The notes under the pieces were generated by a model. That model was given only the letters and a program-made list of their open reading frames with translations, searched no databases and had not been told where the DNA came from. Positions 25,579 to 35,593 of a stretch of DNA of 64,000 bases are shown here, one piece after another; the first letter of the stretch is position 1, and each line of letters starts with the position of its first letter. Position numbers and translations under genes: made by a program. This DNA comes from Micromonospora cremea (GTDB taxonomy: Bacteria > Actinomycetota > Actinomycetes > Mycobacteriales > Micromonosporaceae): positions 931,501 through 995,500 of the forward strand of contig NZ_FSQT01000002.1 in assembly GCF_900143515.1 (NCBI RefSeq), written 5' to 3'.

Positions 25579-28500
25579 TCAGGCGGCGGCGGAGGTCCGC
25601 ACCAGGGTGCGGATCTGGCGCAGCAGCACGGACAGGGCGGCCAGATCCGCCCGCGACTCGTCGAACTCCCCCATCGCCCGACGGGCCCGGTGGATCGAGG
25701 TGGCGTTCGACTGCTCCCACTGCTGCACCCGCTCGTGCGGCGGCAGCTCGTCCGGGGTGGAGTCGAGCACCTCCGCGGTGAGCGCGGCCAGCGCGGCGTA
25801 CAGGTCGTAGCGCAGCGCCATCCGGGCCAGCGTCTGCCAGCGGTCCTCCCGCGGCAGCAGGGAGATCTTCGACAGCAGCGAGTCCACCCGGAACAGGTCG
25901 GAGAGCACGAAGTAGACCGAGGCCACCTCGCCCACGTCCCGACCGCTGCGGGTCGCGGTCTCCACCACGTCCAGCAGGCCGAAGCTGTACATCAGCCGGG
26001 TCGCCTGCTCCGCCAGCTCCCGAGGCAGCCCACGCTCGGTCGACGAGTCGATGTGCGCCGCGATGGCCTGGCGCTCGCTGCCGTAGAACAGCTCCTCCAG
26101 CCCCGGCAGCAGCCGGGCCACCCCGTCCCGCAGGCGGGCGATCTCGGTCGGCACGTCGATCGGCGAGCGCCGGTTGGTCACCAGCCAGCGCACCGCGCGG
26201 TCGAGCAGCCGGCGGGTGTCCAGGTAGACGCTGGTCTGCAGCTCCGGCGAGACCTTGTTGTCCAGCGCCTCAACCGCGTCCCACAGCTCACGCAGCCCGA
26301 ACACCTCGCGGACCACCACGTACGCCCGGATCACGTCGGCCGCGCTGGCCGCGGTCTCCTCGACCACCCGGAAGACGAACGAGATGCCGCCCCGGTTGAT
26401 CGCCTCGTTGACCAGCACGGTGGTGACAATGTCCCGGCGCAGCCGGTGCCGGCCCATCCGGTCGGCGAACCGCTCGCGCATCGGCGTCGGGAAGTAGTTG
26501 ACCAGGACCTCGGTCGTCCACTCCTCGTCCGCCAACCCCTCGGTGAGGATCTCCCGCTCAAGGACGATCTTCACGTACGCGAGCAGCACCGCGAACTCCG
26601 GCGCGGTGAGCCCGGACTCGCTGCGGACCGCCAGCTCCTCGTCCGGCGGCAGCGCCTCCAGCGCCCGGTCCAACGCGCCGGAGCGCTCCAGGTCATTGAT
26701 CATCCGGCGGTGCACCGGGAGCAGCGAGGCGGCCTGGGCCTGGGCGTTGTTGATCGCCCGGGCCTGGTCGTAGTTGTCCCGCAGCACCAGCTCCCTGACC
26801 TCGTCGGTCATCTCGGCCAGCAGCTCGTCCCGGTCGGCCGTGGTCAGCTCCCCGTCGGCGACCGCGGTGTTCAGCAGGATCTTGATGTTCACCTCGTGGT
26901 CGGAGGTGTCGACCCCGGCCGCGTTGTCGATGAAGTCGGTGTAGATCCGGCCACCGGTCAACGCGTACTCGATCCGACCGAGCTGGGTCCAGCCCAGGTT
27001 GCCGCCCTCGCCGGCCACCCGGCAGCGCAGGCTGCGCCCGTCCACCCGGATCGCGTCGTTGGACTTGTCGCCCACCTCGGCGTTGGTCTGGCTGGACGCC
27101 TTGACGTAGGTGCCGATGCCGCCGTTCCAGAACAGGTCGACCGGCGCGGTGAGGATCGCCTTCATCAACTCCTGTGGCGACATCTGCGTGACGTCGTCGT
27201 CCAAGCCGATCGCCGCCCGGACCTGTGGAGTGATCGGGATGGACTTGGCGGTACGCGAGAAGATGCCGCCGCCGGCCGAGATCAACTCCGGGTTGTAGTC
27301 CTCCCAGGACGATCGGGTCAGGTCGAACAGCCGCTTGCGCTCGGCGTACGAGGTGGCCGCGTCCGGGTCCGGGTCCAGGAAGATGTGCCGGTGGTCGAAG
27401 GCGGCCACCAACCGGATGTGCTCGGAGAGCAGCATCCCGTTCCCGAACACGTCGCCGGACATGTCGCCAACGCCTACCACGGTGAAGTCCTGGGTCTGGG
27501 TGTCCAGGCCCAACTCCCGGAAGTGCCGCTTGACCGACTCCCAGGCGCCCCGGGCGGTGATGCCCATCTTCTTGTGGTCGTAGCCAGCCGAACCGCCGGA
27601 GGCGAACGCGTCGCCCAGCCAGAAGTTGTGGGCCGCGGAGATCTCGTTGGCGATGTCGGAGAACGTCGCGGTGCCCTTGTCCGCCGCCACGACCAGGTAC
27701 GGGTCGTCGCCGTCGTGGCGGACCACGTCGACGGGCGGCACGATCTGCCCGCTGACGATGTTGTCGGTGACGTCCAGCATCGCGCCGACGAACTCCTGGT
27801 AGCAGGCGACCGCCTCGTCCCGGTCGCCCGGCTTCTGCTTGAGCACGAAGCCACCCTTGGCGCCCACCGGCACGATCACGGTGTTCTTCACCATCTGCGC
27901 CTTGACCAGGCCGAGCACCTCGGTGCGGAAGTCCTCCCGACGGTCGGACCAGCGCAGCCCGCCCCGGGCCACCGGCCCGAACCGCAGGTGCACGCCCTCG
28001 AACCGCGGCGAGTAGACGAAGATCTCGAACTTCGGCCGCGGGGCCGGCAGGTCCGGAATGGCCTGCGGATCGAGCTTGAATGCCACGTACGCCTTCGGCC
28101 GCCCGCCGACCGGCTTCTGGTAGAAGCTGGTCCGCAGGGTCGCCTCGATCAGCGTCAGGTACGAGCGCAGGATCCGGTCCTGGTCGAGGCTGGCCACGTC
28201 GTCCAGTGCGCCCCGGATCGTCTCCACCAGCTCACCGCTGCGCTGCTGGCGCTGCTCCGTGCTGAGCTCGCCCGGCGCGAACCGGGTCTCGAAGAGCTCC
28301 ACCAGCAGCGCGGCTACCTTCGGGTACGCGATGAAGGTCTGCTCCATGTAGTCCTGCGAGAAGACCGTGCCGGCCTGCCGCAGGTACTTCGCGTACGCCC
28401 GCAGCACCACCACCTGTCGCCAGGTCAGCCCGCCGCGCAGCACCAGCTCGTTGAACCGGTCCACCTCGGCCTCGCCGCGCCAGGCCGCCGCGAACGCGTT

Positions 28501-30660
28501 CTCCACGTGCGGGCGCACCTCGGCCAGCTCCTGGTGCCCCTCGGGCAGCATGAGGCCGAAGTCGTAGAGGTACACCCGGCCGTCGACCCGGTCCACCTCG
28601 TACGGGTGCTCGTCGACCACGCGGACGCCGAGCGAGTGCAGCACCGGCAGTACCGCGGAGAGCATCATCGGCTCGCCGTACCGGTAGACCTTGAACCGGA
28701 CGTCCATGGCCTCGATCAGGTCGGCCCCCGGGACCCGGGTGCCGGGCCGGGGGGCGAGCTGCTTGCGGAACAGGTGCATCTCCAGCTGGCCGGGCTCCTC
28801 CAGCAGCTCCAGCTTGGCCAGGTCCTTCATCGCCTCGTACGGCGTGTGCCCGTCCTTGTAGCCCTCCGGGAACGCGTCGGCGTACCGGGCGAACAGGTGC
28901 TTGGCCTGCTCGTCGCCGAGCTTGCGCTCCAGCACCAGCCGGTAGTCGTCGTCCCAGAGCCGGGTCGCGTCGGCCAACTCCTCGGCGAGCAGGTCGGCGT
29001 CGATCTCGCCGGGTGGCCGGGTCGGGTCGGTGCGCACGATGAAGTGGACCCGGGCCAGCATCGACTCGGTGACCCGGGTGGTGTAGTCCACCCCGACACC
29101 GTTCAGCTCGCGCAGCAGGATGTCCTGCATCCGTAGCCGGTTCTGAGTAGTGAACCGGTCCCGGGGCAGGTAGATCAGGCAGGAGATGAACCGCCCGTAC
29201 GCGTCCCGGCGCAGGAAGACCCGCAGCTGCCGGCGGCCGGCCATCCGCAGCACGCCGATCACCGCGTGGTACAGGTCGTCGGTCTTGATCTGGAACAGCT
29301 CGTCGCGCGGGTAGGTCTCCAGGATCTGGAGCAGGTCCTTGCCGGAGTGGCTGCGCCGGCTCAGGCCGGAGCGGTCCAGGACCTCGGCCACCTTGCGGCG
29401 CACCACCGGCAGCTCCCGCACGCTGGTCCGGTACGCGGCGGTGGAGAACAGCCCCAGGAAGCGGCGCTCACCGATCACCTCGCCGGCCTCGTTGAAGATC
29501 TTGAAGCCGATGTAGTCCAGGTACGCCGAGCGGTGCACGGTGGCCCGGGAGTTGGCCTTGGTGATGATGAGCAGGCGCTTCTCCAGCACCTTCTCGTGGG
29601 CCTCCGGCGTCATCGACGCCAGTGAACGGGCCTCCGGGGAGTCCGACCGCAGGATGCCCAGACCGGTGCCGAGCACCGCCTCCAGCGCCTTGCCGTCGAC
29701 CACGTCAGCGCCCTCACCACCGGGAGCATCCACCAACCGGTACTCCCGGTAGCCGAGGAAGGTGAAGTGGTCCTGGGCGAGCCAGCGCAGCAGCTCCACC
29801 GAGTCGGTGATGTCCTTCTCCGGAACCGGCGGGCGGTTGTCGGAGGTCCGCGCGGCGGCCAACTCGTCGGCCAGAGCCAGGGCGCGCTGGCGCATCTTGG
29901 GCCAGTCCTCCACCGCCTCCCGCACGTCGGTGAGCACCCGCTGCAACTCGCGGCGCAGCCGCTCCCGTTCGGCCGCGTCCCGGACCGGGTCGATCTCGAT
30001 CCGCATCCAGCTCTCGATGATGTCCCCGGCGATCGCGTCGTCCGGCTCCACATCCGCGGAGACCTCGGTGAGGCGGCCCAGCGGCTCCCGCCGGACCACG
30101 ACCAGCGGGTGCACCAGCAGGTGCACGTCCAGGTGGTACGAGTTGAGCAGCGCGGTCACCGAGTCGACCAGGAAGGGCATGTCGTCGGTGACGATCTCGA
30201 CGACCGTGTGGTGCTGGTCCGCGTGCGGTTCGTGGATCCGCAGCTTCAGCTCGCCGGGCACCCGCTGCTGGGCGAGATCCCGGTGCGCGCGGGCCGCGTC
30301 GAGCATCTCCTCCGCCGTGAAGCCGACCAACTCCTCGTCCGGGGCGAACCGCCAGAAGCGCCCCACCAGGGTCGCCGCGTCGTGGTCGTCCCCGGCGAGC
30401 GCGACAGCCTGCGCCACAAGGCGCTCCGCGTTGGGCACCGGTTCGTCGAGCTCGGCGTCCTCCACGTCGTCGGCCAACGCCTCGGTCGGCAGGCCCAGAT
30501 CGTAGATGGTGTCGATGCTCGACCCGGTCAGCCCGGTCGCTCCCGAGTCGAGCCGGCCGTAGCCGTCCCCGTCGGTCGCCGAATCGAAGCTGTCGTCGTC
30601 CCGGCCGGAGTCATCCTGCCGGAGGTCGGGTTCCGGTTTGATCGCCGGACGCCGGTCCAT
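25579..30660 (-). CDS. gdh: NAD-specific glutamate dehydrogenase, large (about 180 kDa) class
   Basis: Oxidatively deaminates glutamate to 2-oxoglutarate with NAD. The 1693-residue length matches the L180 class of Streptomyces and Caulobacter. The long N-terminal part holds ACT-like regulatory segments (ELKLRIHEPHADQHHTVVEI and others). The catalytic region lies near residues 800-1150, with VARGGLRWSDRREDFRTEVL, KAQMVKNTVIVPVGAKGGFV (substrate-binding Lys), VVGVGDMSGDVFGNGMLLS and WNGGIGTYVKASSQTNAEVG. A long helical C-terminal domain follows. The ATG at 30660 is preferred over a GTG at 30669 because GAGGGG is better spaced. It is a single-gene unit, convergent with the sortase. Confidence 0.95.
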   Translation of the reverse strand: MDRRPAIKPEPDLRQDDSGRDDDSFDSATDGDGYGRLDSGATGLTGSSIDTIYDLGLPTEALADDVEDAELDEPVPNAERLVAQAVALAGDDHDAATLVGRFWRFAPDEELVGFTAEEMLDAARAHRDLAQQRVPGELKLRIHEPHADQHHTVVEIVTDDMPFLVDSVTALLNSYHLDVHLLVHPLVVVRREPLGRLTEVSADVEPDDAIAGDIIESWMRIEIDPVRDAAERERLRRELQRVLTDVREAVEDWPKMRQRALALADELAAARTSDNRPPVPEKDITDSVELLRWLAQDHFTFLGYREYRLVDAPGGEGADVVDGKALEAVLGTGLGILRSDSPEARSLASMTPEAHEKVLEKRLLIITKANSRATVHRSAYLDYIGFKIFNEAGEVIGERRFLGLFSTAAYRTSVRELPVVRRKVAEVLDRSGLSRRSHSGKDLLQILETYPRDELFQIKTDDLYHAVIGVLRMAGRRQLRVFLRRDAYGRFISCLIYLPRDRFTTQNRLRMQDILLRELNGVGVDYTTRVTESMLARVHFIVRTDPTRPPGEIDADLLAEELADATRLWDDDYRLVLERKLGDEQAKHLFARYADAFPEGYKDGHTPYEAMKDLAKLELLEEPGQLEMHLFRKQLAPRPGTRVPGADLIEAMDVRFKVYRYGEPMMLSAVLPVLHSLGVRVVDEHPYEVDRVDGRVYLYDFGLMLPEGHQELAEVRPHVENAFAAAWRGEAEVDRFNELVLRGGLTWRQVVVLRAYAKYLRQAGTVFSQDYMEQTFIAYPKVAALLVELFETRFAPGELSTEQRQQRSGELVETIRGALDDVASLDQDRILRSYLTLIEATLRTSFYQKPVGGRPKAYVAFKLDPQAIPDLPAPRPKFEIFVYSPRFEGVHLRFGPVARGGLRWSDRREDFRTEVLGLVKAQMVKNTVIVPVGAKGGFVLKQKPGDRDEAVACYQEFVGAMLDVTDNIVSGQIVPPVDVVRHDGDDPYLVVAADKGTATFSDIANEISAAHNFWLGDAFASGGSAGYDHKKMGITARGAWESVKRHFRELGLDTQTQDFTVVGVGDMSGDVFGNGMLLSEHIRLVAAFDHRHIFLDPDPDAATSYAERKRLFDLTRSSWEDYNPELISAGGGIFSRTAKSIPITPQVRAAIGLDDDVTQMSPQELMKAILTAPVDLFWNGGIGTYVKASSQTNAEVGDKSNDAIRVDGRSLRCRVAGEGGNLGWTQLGRIEYALTGGRIYTDFIDNAAGVDTSDHEVNIKILLNTAVADGELTTADRDELLAEMTDEVRELVLRDNYDQARAINNAQAQAASLLPVHRRMINDLERSGALDRALEALPPDEELAVRSESGLTAPEFAVLLAYVKIVLEREILTEGLADEEWTTEVLVNYFPTPMRERFADRMGRHRLRRDIVTTVLVNEAINRGGISFVFRVVEETAASAADVIRAYVVVREVFGLRELWDAVEALDNKVSPELQTSVYLDTRRLLDRAVRWLVTNRRSPIDVPTEIARLRDGVARLLPGLEELFYGSERQAIAAHIDSSTERGLPRELAEQATRLMYSFGLLDVVETATRSGRDVGEVASVYFVLSDLFRVDSLLSKISLLPREDRWQTLARMALRYDLYAALAALTAEVLDSTPDELPPHERVQQWEQSNATSIHRARRAMGEFDESRADLAALSVLLRQIRTLVRTSAAA

Positions 30661-30949
30661 CGGTGCCACTCCCCTCGACCCACCGCGTTGTGGGTCACTC
30701 TGCCGCCCAGCCTAGGCCTACCGCTCTGCACCTTCGTCGGTGGACCACTGGCCGGACGTCCGGATCGGGACTCTGTCCTTTCACCCGTTGCGGGTCCGAG
30801 GTTGGCCGGTTGCGGGATACCCCGCCACGCGATGTTCATCACACCGGCGCGGTCCGTCTTTCCGCACGTCGGGCGGCACTAAGGGACGCTGGGAACAGCG
30901 GTCGCGTACTACCGTGCAGGGGCAGTCCGAGATCGGAAGGACCCGCTCC

Positions 30950-32914
30950 ATGCCCTTGTCGTACCCCCGGCCCCACCGGCCGAACCACCGGCGGAGTGTC
31001 GCCGCCCTCGCCGCGACCCTGCTCACCGCCGGTCTCCTGGCCGCCTGTTCGGGCGAGGACGGGCCGCAGCGCAGCGTCGACGCCTTCCTCGCCGGCTGGC
31101 GCAGCGGCGACCTGCAGGCGGTCGGCCTGGTCGACACGACCGGCGCCAAGCTGCCGGCCGCCGAGGTGACGCGCGAGATCAAGGAGCTCTCCGGCGAGCT
31201 GGCGGCCACCCCGCCCACGCTGACCCGGCGCGGTGAGCCGAAGATCACCGCCGACACCGCGACCGCGAGCGTCCGGGTGGAGTGGCAGCTTCCCGGTGAG
31301 ACCCGCTGGGCGTACGACCGGGAGGTGCGGCTCACCCACGGCGACGACGACCAGTGGCAGGTGATCTGGGAGCCCCGGGTGGTGCACGAACAGCTCACCA
31401 AGGGCGACCGGCTGGCGCTGCGCCGCGACACCGGTCCCCGGGCCGGGCTCCTGGACGCCGCCGGCCAACCGATCGTGGCACCCCGCCCGGTGGTCCGGGT
31501 GGGTGTGCAGCCGAGTGAGGTCACCGACGTCAAGAAGCTGGTCAAGGACCTCGACGGGGCCTTCAAGGCGATCCGCCCGGCGCTGGTCCCCGCGGTCGAT
31601 CTGACCGATCTGCCGCAGCGGGTGGCCAAGGCCGAGCCGGGCGCCTTCGTCGAGGTGGTGACGCTGCGCGAGGAGGCGTACCGGCAGATCAAGCCCCGGA
31701 TCTACGACCTGCCCGGCACCAAGTTCCAGTCCGACAAGCTCGACCTGGCCCCGACCCGGGAGTTCGCCCGGGCACTGCTCGGCTCGGTCGACCCGGCGCA
31801 GGCCGACGACCTGGCCGCGCACCCCGACCGGTACGTAGCCGGCGACCTGGTCGGGCACGGTGGGCTGCAGGGCCGCTACGACGAGCGGCTGCGCGGTGGC
31901 CCGGGGCTGACCGTGCTGGTCGAGCGCCCCGCCGAGGACGGCAAGCTGGCGCCCACCGGCACCGAACTGTTCCGCCGGGAGCCGCAGCCCGGGCAGGCGG
32001 TGAAGACCACCCTGGACGTGGCCGCCCAGAACGCGGCCGACGGGGCGCTGCGCGCCGAGCCGCGCCGCTCCGCCCTGGTGGCGGTGCGGATCAGCGACGG
32101 CGCGGTGCTCGCCGCGGCGAACGGGCCCGGGCCGGCCGGGGAGAACCTGGCCTTCACCGCCCAGGTGCCGCCGGGGTCGACGTTCAAGATGGTCAGCGCG
32201 TTGGGTCTGCTGGACCGCGGCGCGGTCACGCTGGACGGGCCGGTGGACTGCCCGAAGACCTTCACCGTCGACGGTCGGTCGTTCAAGAACTCGGACAACT
32301 TCGCACTCGGCTCGGTGCCGTTCCGCACCGACTTCGCCAAGTCCTGCAACACGGCGTTCGCCGCGCTGGCTCCGAAGCTGGGAGGCGACGGGCTGGCCGC
32401 CGCCGGCCGCTCGCTGGGCCTGGAGGGGCAGTGGGACCTCGGCACGGACGCGTTCACCGGCAAGGTGTCGGCGGGCGGCAGCCCCGCCGAGCAGGCCGCC
32501 GCCTCGTTCGGGCAGGGCACCACACTGGTCAGCCCGCTGGCGATGGCCGGCGCCACCGCCGCGGTCGCCCGGGGCCGCTTCGAGCAGCCGAAGCTGCTGG
32601 TCGAACCGGCGCCGGCCAAGCCGGCCGCCGCCGGCGAGCCGCTCAAGGCGGAGTCGGTCGAGGCGCTGCGCACCATGATGCGCGAGGTGGTCACCACCGG
32701 CACCGGCAGCGCGCTCAAGGACGTGCCGGGCGGCGAGGTGTACGGCAAGACCGGCACCGCCGAGTACGACGACAATCCGGCCCACACGCACGCCTGGTTC
32801 GTCGGCTGGCGGGGTGACGTCGCGTTCGCCGTCTTCGTGGAGAAGGGCGGTGCCAGCACCGCGTCGGCCGTCCCGATCGCCGAGCGCTTCCTGCGCGCCC
32901 TCCCGGCCCGCTGA
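30950..32914 (+). CDS. Lipoprotein class B penicillin-binding protein with MecA-type N-terminal domain
   Basis: A cell-wall transpeptidase of 654 residues. A lipobox (LLTAGLLAAC) predicts a lipid-anchored extracellular enzyme. An NTF2-like MecA_N domain (residues about 40-150) and a PBP dimerisation region follow. The transpeptidase has the three motifs: SxxK in PPGSTFKM, SxN in SCNTAF and KTG in YGKTGTAEY. GGAAGG upstream fixes the ATG at 30950. Such PBPs act in peptidoglycan cross-linking and may have low beta-lactam affinity, but the sequence does not show resistance. It is monocistronic. Confidence 0.93.
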   Translation: MPLSYPRPHRPNHRRSVAALAATLLTAGLLAACSGEDGPQRSVDAFLAGWRSGDLQAVGLVDTTGAKLPAAEVTREIKELSGELAATPPTLTRRGEPKITADTATASVRVEWQLPGETRWAYDREVRLTHGDDDQWQVIWEPRVVHEQLTKGDRLALRRDTGPRAGLLDAAGQPIVAPRPVVRVGVQPSEVTDVKKLVKDLDGAFKAIRPALVPAVDLTDLPQRVAKAEPGAFVEVVTLREEAYRQIKPRIYDLPGTKFQSDKLDLAPTREFARALLGSVDPAQADDLAAHPDRYVAGDLVGHGGLQGRYDERLRGGPGLTVLVERPAEDGKLAPTGTELFRREPQPGQAVKTTLDVAAQNAADGALRAEPRRSALVAVRISDGAVLAAANGPGPAGENLAFTAQVPPGSTFKMVSALGLLDRGAVTLDGPVDCPKTFTVDGRSFKNSDNFALGSVPFRTDFAKSCNTAFAALAPKLGGDGLAAAGRSLGLEGQWDLGTDAFTGKVSAGGSPAEQAAASFGQGTTLVSPLAMAGATAAVARGRFEQPKLLVEPAPAKPAAAGEPLKAESVEALRTMMREVVTTGTGSALKDVPGGEVYGKTGTAEYDDNPAHTHAWFVGWRGDVAFAVFVEKGGASTASAVPIAERFLRALPAR

Positions 32915-32942
32915 TCCGCAGTTCCGCGCGCTCCTCAAGCGC

Positions 32943-33019
32943 TGATCCACTCGATGTCGCCGACGTCGGGGTATCCGAGCCGTCTGGACACCCCGACATC
33001 GGCGATACCGCGTTGATCT
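32943..33019. repeat. Copy A of a 78-bp dispersed palindrome
   Basis: An imperfect palindrome with outer TGATC ends and inner arms TCGCCGACGTCGGGGT and ACCCCGACATCGGCGA. It lies between the convergent stops of the PBP and arginase-fold genes. Copies B (40761-40838) and C (60340-60417) share ends, length and core. It may double as a terminator. Confidence 0.8.
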
Positions 33020-33052
33020 TGAGCAGGCGACCGCCCTGGTCGGGCGGAGGGG

Positions 33053-34387
33053 TCAGGCCGTGTCCGCGTTCGAGCGGTCGGTGGGGTCCGGGGCGGTTGG
33101 CGAGGGTCGCCGTAGCAGGCCCGGGCCGGCCGATGCAGGGGGGCCGACCGGTTCCCGCTCGACCGGAGCCGGAATGCCGGCCGGCTCCGAGTGGACCGGC
33201 CCGAGGATGCCGAGCGGCTCCGGCTCGGCCGGGGCCGGAACGCCGAGGGACAGCCGGCCCACCGACGGGCGGACGCCGGAAGGCTCGGCGTCGGCGGGCG
33301 AGCCGGCGGTGACGGGAAAGTCGAGCGCGGCGGGATCGCCGAGCCGTGCCTCGTCGCTGGCCGCGGGACGCGGTCCGTCGGGTCGCTCGGCGGCGACCGC
33401 GGGCCGGCCGTTGCCGCGCCGTGGGGTGGGGGCGGCCGGCCGGGCCGACAGCAACCGGGGCGGCACCGCCTCGGGGGCGGTGACCGGGGCCAGGCCGGCC
33501 ACCACCGTGTTGACGATCTCGGCCGCGTAGGAGCCGTCCGGGTCGTAGTCGGGGTCGAAGACGGTCAGCTCGACGCCGAGACAGTGCGGGGTGTCGACCA
33601 GGCCGGCAAGCAGGATCTCCAGCTCGGCAAAGGCGATCCCGCCCGGGTCCGGCGCGTCCACGGCGGGCATCACCGCCGGGTCGAGCACGTCCACGTCGAT
33701 GTGCACCCAGTAGCCCGCGCAGTCGGCGAGCTGTTCGTGTGCCCACTGGGCCGTCCGGGCGGCGCCCTCGGCGCGCAGCGCCGGCACCGGCCGGGTGACG
33801 ATCCCGGCGGCCTGGAGGTCGAGCCGGTATTCGTCCTGCGCCCGGATGCCGAGCACCACCACGTCGATGTCCCGGAAGTAGGGTCGGCGCCCCTCCAGCG
33901 CGGCCAGGTCGGCCTGCCCGCGCCCGGTGACCAGGGCCAGGTCCTCGCCGGCCGCCGCGCCCACGTAGGAGGCGTTGCCGGGGTGCCGGAAGTCGGAGTG
34001 CCCGTCCACGAAGACCAGCCCGATCCGCCCGCCGACCGCTTCACCGAGGCGGTGCATGGCCAGCGCCGAGCCGAGCAGCACCGAGCAGTCGCCGCCCAGC
34101 ACCACCGGGAACTCCCCCCGGTCGATGATGGAGCCGATCCGCTCGGCGAGCGCCAGCGAGTAGTCGGCGATCTCCCGGGCGTGGCACACCCCGTCGCCGG
34201 GCCGCCAGTCACCCGGGTCGTACCGGGGTGGTGTGATGCAGCCGGCGTCGCGGGCCCGCAGTCGGGCCAGCAGGTCGTGGTCGCGCAGCGCACCGGGCGC
34301 CTTGGCGCAGCCCGGGACCGAGGTGGACGTCGGCGGCCGCAGACCGAGATTTGTCGGCGCGTCGAGGACGGCGATCCGGCGCATCAT
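33053..34387 (-). CDS. Arginase/agmatinase-fold protein with variant metal motif and Pro-rich tail
   Basis: Residues 1-310 form a ureohydrolase fold: FPVVLGGDCSVLLGSALA, IGLVFVDGHSDFRHPGNASY and WVHIDVDVLDPAVMPAVDAP. The Asp ligands and one His are present. The first metal motif, GGDHS in arginases, reads GGDCS, replacing a manganese-ligand His by Cys, and the second reads DGHSD instead of DAHxD. Residues of about 320-444 are a low-complexity Pro/Glu/Gly/Ala tail with loosely repeated EPxGIPAPVEREP-like units. It lies 66 bp downstream of the thioredoxin-like gene. Substrate unknown; classical arginase activity is doubtful. Confidence 0.8.
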   Translation of the reverse strand: MMRRIAVLDAPTNLGLRPPTSTSVPGCAKAPGALRDHDLLARLRARDAGCITPPRYDPGDWRPGDGVCHAREIADYSLALAERIGSIIDRGEFPVVLGGDCSVLLGSALAMHRLGEAVGGRIGLVFVDGHSDFRHPGNASYVGAAAGEDLALVTGRGQADLAALEGRRPYFRDIDVVVLGIRAQDEYRLDLQAAGIVTRPVPALRAEGAARTAQWAHEQLADCAGYWVHIDVDVLDPAVMPAVDAPDPGGIAFAELEILLAGLVDTPHCLGVELTVFDPDYDPDGSYAAEIVNTVVAGLAPVTAPEAVPPRLLSARPAAPTPRRGNGRPAVAAERPDGPRPAASDEARLGDPAALDFPVTAGSPADAEPSGVRPSVGRLSLGVPAPAEPEPLGILGPVHSEPAGIPAPVEREPVGPPASAGPGLLRRPSPTAPDPTDRSNADTA

Positions 34388-34453
34388 GAGCTCCCGTCCT
34401 CGGTGGTCGGGCGGGCCGGCCGGAACGCCGGCCCGCGCTGGCGTGCTACGAAC

Positions 34454-35377
34454 TCAGAACAGGGCGCTGGCCAGGGCCCGGCGTGCCGAGGCGACCGCCG
34501 GATCATCCGGGCCGGCGATGGTGAACAGCGAGACCAGGTGCTGGCGTACCGTCTCGCGGTCCTCGCCGGCGGTGCGCCGAACCAGGCCGACGAGCCGGGC
34601 GTACGCCTGCTCGGCCAGGCCGCTGAGCACCTCGATGTCGGCGGCCAGCAGTTGGGCCGCCACGTCGTCGGGGGCGCTCTCGGCGGCGGCCAGCGCGGTT
34701 GCCGGGTCGGCGCCGGCAACCCGGCGGGCCACCCCGACCTGGGCCAGGCCCGCCTCGGCGGCGGCGTCCGCCGGGCTGTCGGCCAGGATCTTGCGGTACG
34801 CCCGCTCGGCTGCGTCCAGATCGCCGCTCATCAGCGCGTCGTCCGCCTCGTCGAGGCGGGGGTCCTCCGGCTCTGCGACGGCCACGCCCCCGGCCTTCAG
34901 CACGGCCTGGATCCACTGGCGCAACTGCGCCTCGGGCACCACGCCGGAGAAGGCGTCGATCGGCTGGCCGCCAACCACCGCGTAGACCATGGGGATGCCC
35001 TGGACCCGGAACATCTGGGCGATCCGGGGGTTTTCCTGCACGTCGACCCGGGCCAGGACCCACGTGCCGCCGCTCTCGGCGGCCAGCCGCTCCAACACCG
35101 GGGCGAACTCGTCGCTCTCCGGGAAGCCGGCCGCGCCGAAGAAGACGATGACGGGCATGGCCATCGACCGCTCGAGCACGTCGGACTGGATGGTCGCCTC
35201 GGTGACGTCGACGATGGCGGCGTTACCGGCGGCGGTGGGCGCGCCGGGATTGCCGGCGGACGGGCCGCCCTGCGGGGGTGTGCCGGGGCGGGTACTGGCT
35301 GGTGCGGGGCCGCGCAGCGTGCTGAGGTCGACCGCGCCGCGGGTGAAGATCGACGAGGTGATCCGTGGGTCGCTCAT
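34454..35377 (-). CDS. Thioredoxin-fold/TPR co-chaperone (CnoX/YbbN-like) lacking CxxC
   Basis: 307 residues. A thioredoxin domain (about 55-170: MPVIVFFGAAGFPESDEFAP, ESGGTWVLARVDVQENPRIA, FRVQGIPMVYAVVGGQPIDA) is followed by TPR-like helices (RLDEADDALMSGDLDAAERA, YRKILADSPADAAAEAGLAQ). This order matches CnoX/YbbN chaperedoxins. The redox CxxC is replaced by AGFP, so it should act as a holdase or adaptor rather than an oxidoreductase. This replacement is common in actinobacterial homologues. It is upstream of the arginase-fold gene and probably co-transcribed with it. Confidence 0.85.
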   Translation of the reverse strand: MSDPRITSSIFTRGAVDLSTLRGPAPASTRPGTPPQGGPSAGNPGAPTAAGNAAIVDVTEATIQSDVLERSMAMPVIVFFGAAGFPESDEFAPVLERLAAESGGTWVLARVDVQENPRIAQMFRVQGIPMVYAVVGGQPIDAFSGVVPEAQLRQWIQAVLKAGGVAVAEPEDPRLDEADDALMSGDLDAAERAYRKILADSPADAAAEAGLAQVGVARRVAGADPATALAAAESAPDDVAAQLLAADIEVLSGLAEQAYARLVGLVRRTAGEDRETVRQHLVSLFTIAGPDDPAVASARRALASALF

Positions 35378-35474
35378 GGTTACCTAGTCTCGCACGTGAG
35401 CCCGCGATCTCCGCTCACCCGCAACTGGGACGTTGCAACTCTCACCCACACCGACCCCGCACCGCCCCGCACCG

Positions 35475-35570
35475 CCCCCAACCCCCGTGATCATGCACTT
35501 TCTGTCCTCGAGACGCGGCATCTGCGGCATCTGTCGGGGCAGCAGGTGCAAGATCGACGGGGGTTGGGGG
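35475..35570. repeat. Large imperfect palindrome downstream of icmA
   Basis: The left arm at 35475-35498 (C-rich, ending GATCATGCAC) pairs with the right arm at 35546-35570 (GTGCAAGATC, then G-rich), with one mismatch and one bulge over about 24 bp. The 47-nt centre contains GCGGCATCT repeated. It lies directly after the icmA stop on the minus strand and overlaps the start of the G-tract. Confidence 0.75.
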
Positions 35571-35593
35571 GACGGGGGGACGGGGGTTGGGGG
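35559..35593 (+). other. G-quadruplex-forming tract abutting the icmA stop
   Basis: Five G-runs (5, 6, 6, 5, 5) separated by only 2-nt TT or AC steps lie on the plus strand, the template strand for icmA. The tract touches the TAA stop at 35594-35596. A G-quadruplex here would be expected to stall RNA polymerase at the end of the gene. Confidence 0.7.

Noticed and set aside
25690..29136. Plus-strand open frame of 1148 codons opposite glutamate dehydrogenase
   Set aside because: A high-GC shadow frame rich in Arg, Gly, Val and His with no domains. The minus strand encodes a textbook enzyme.
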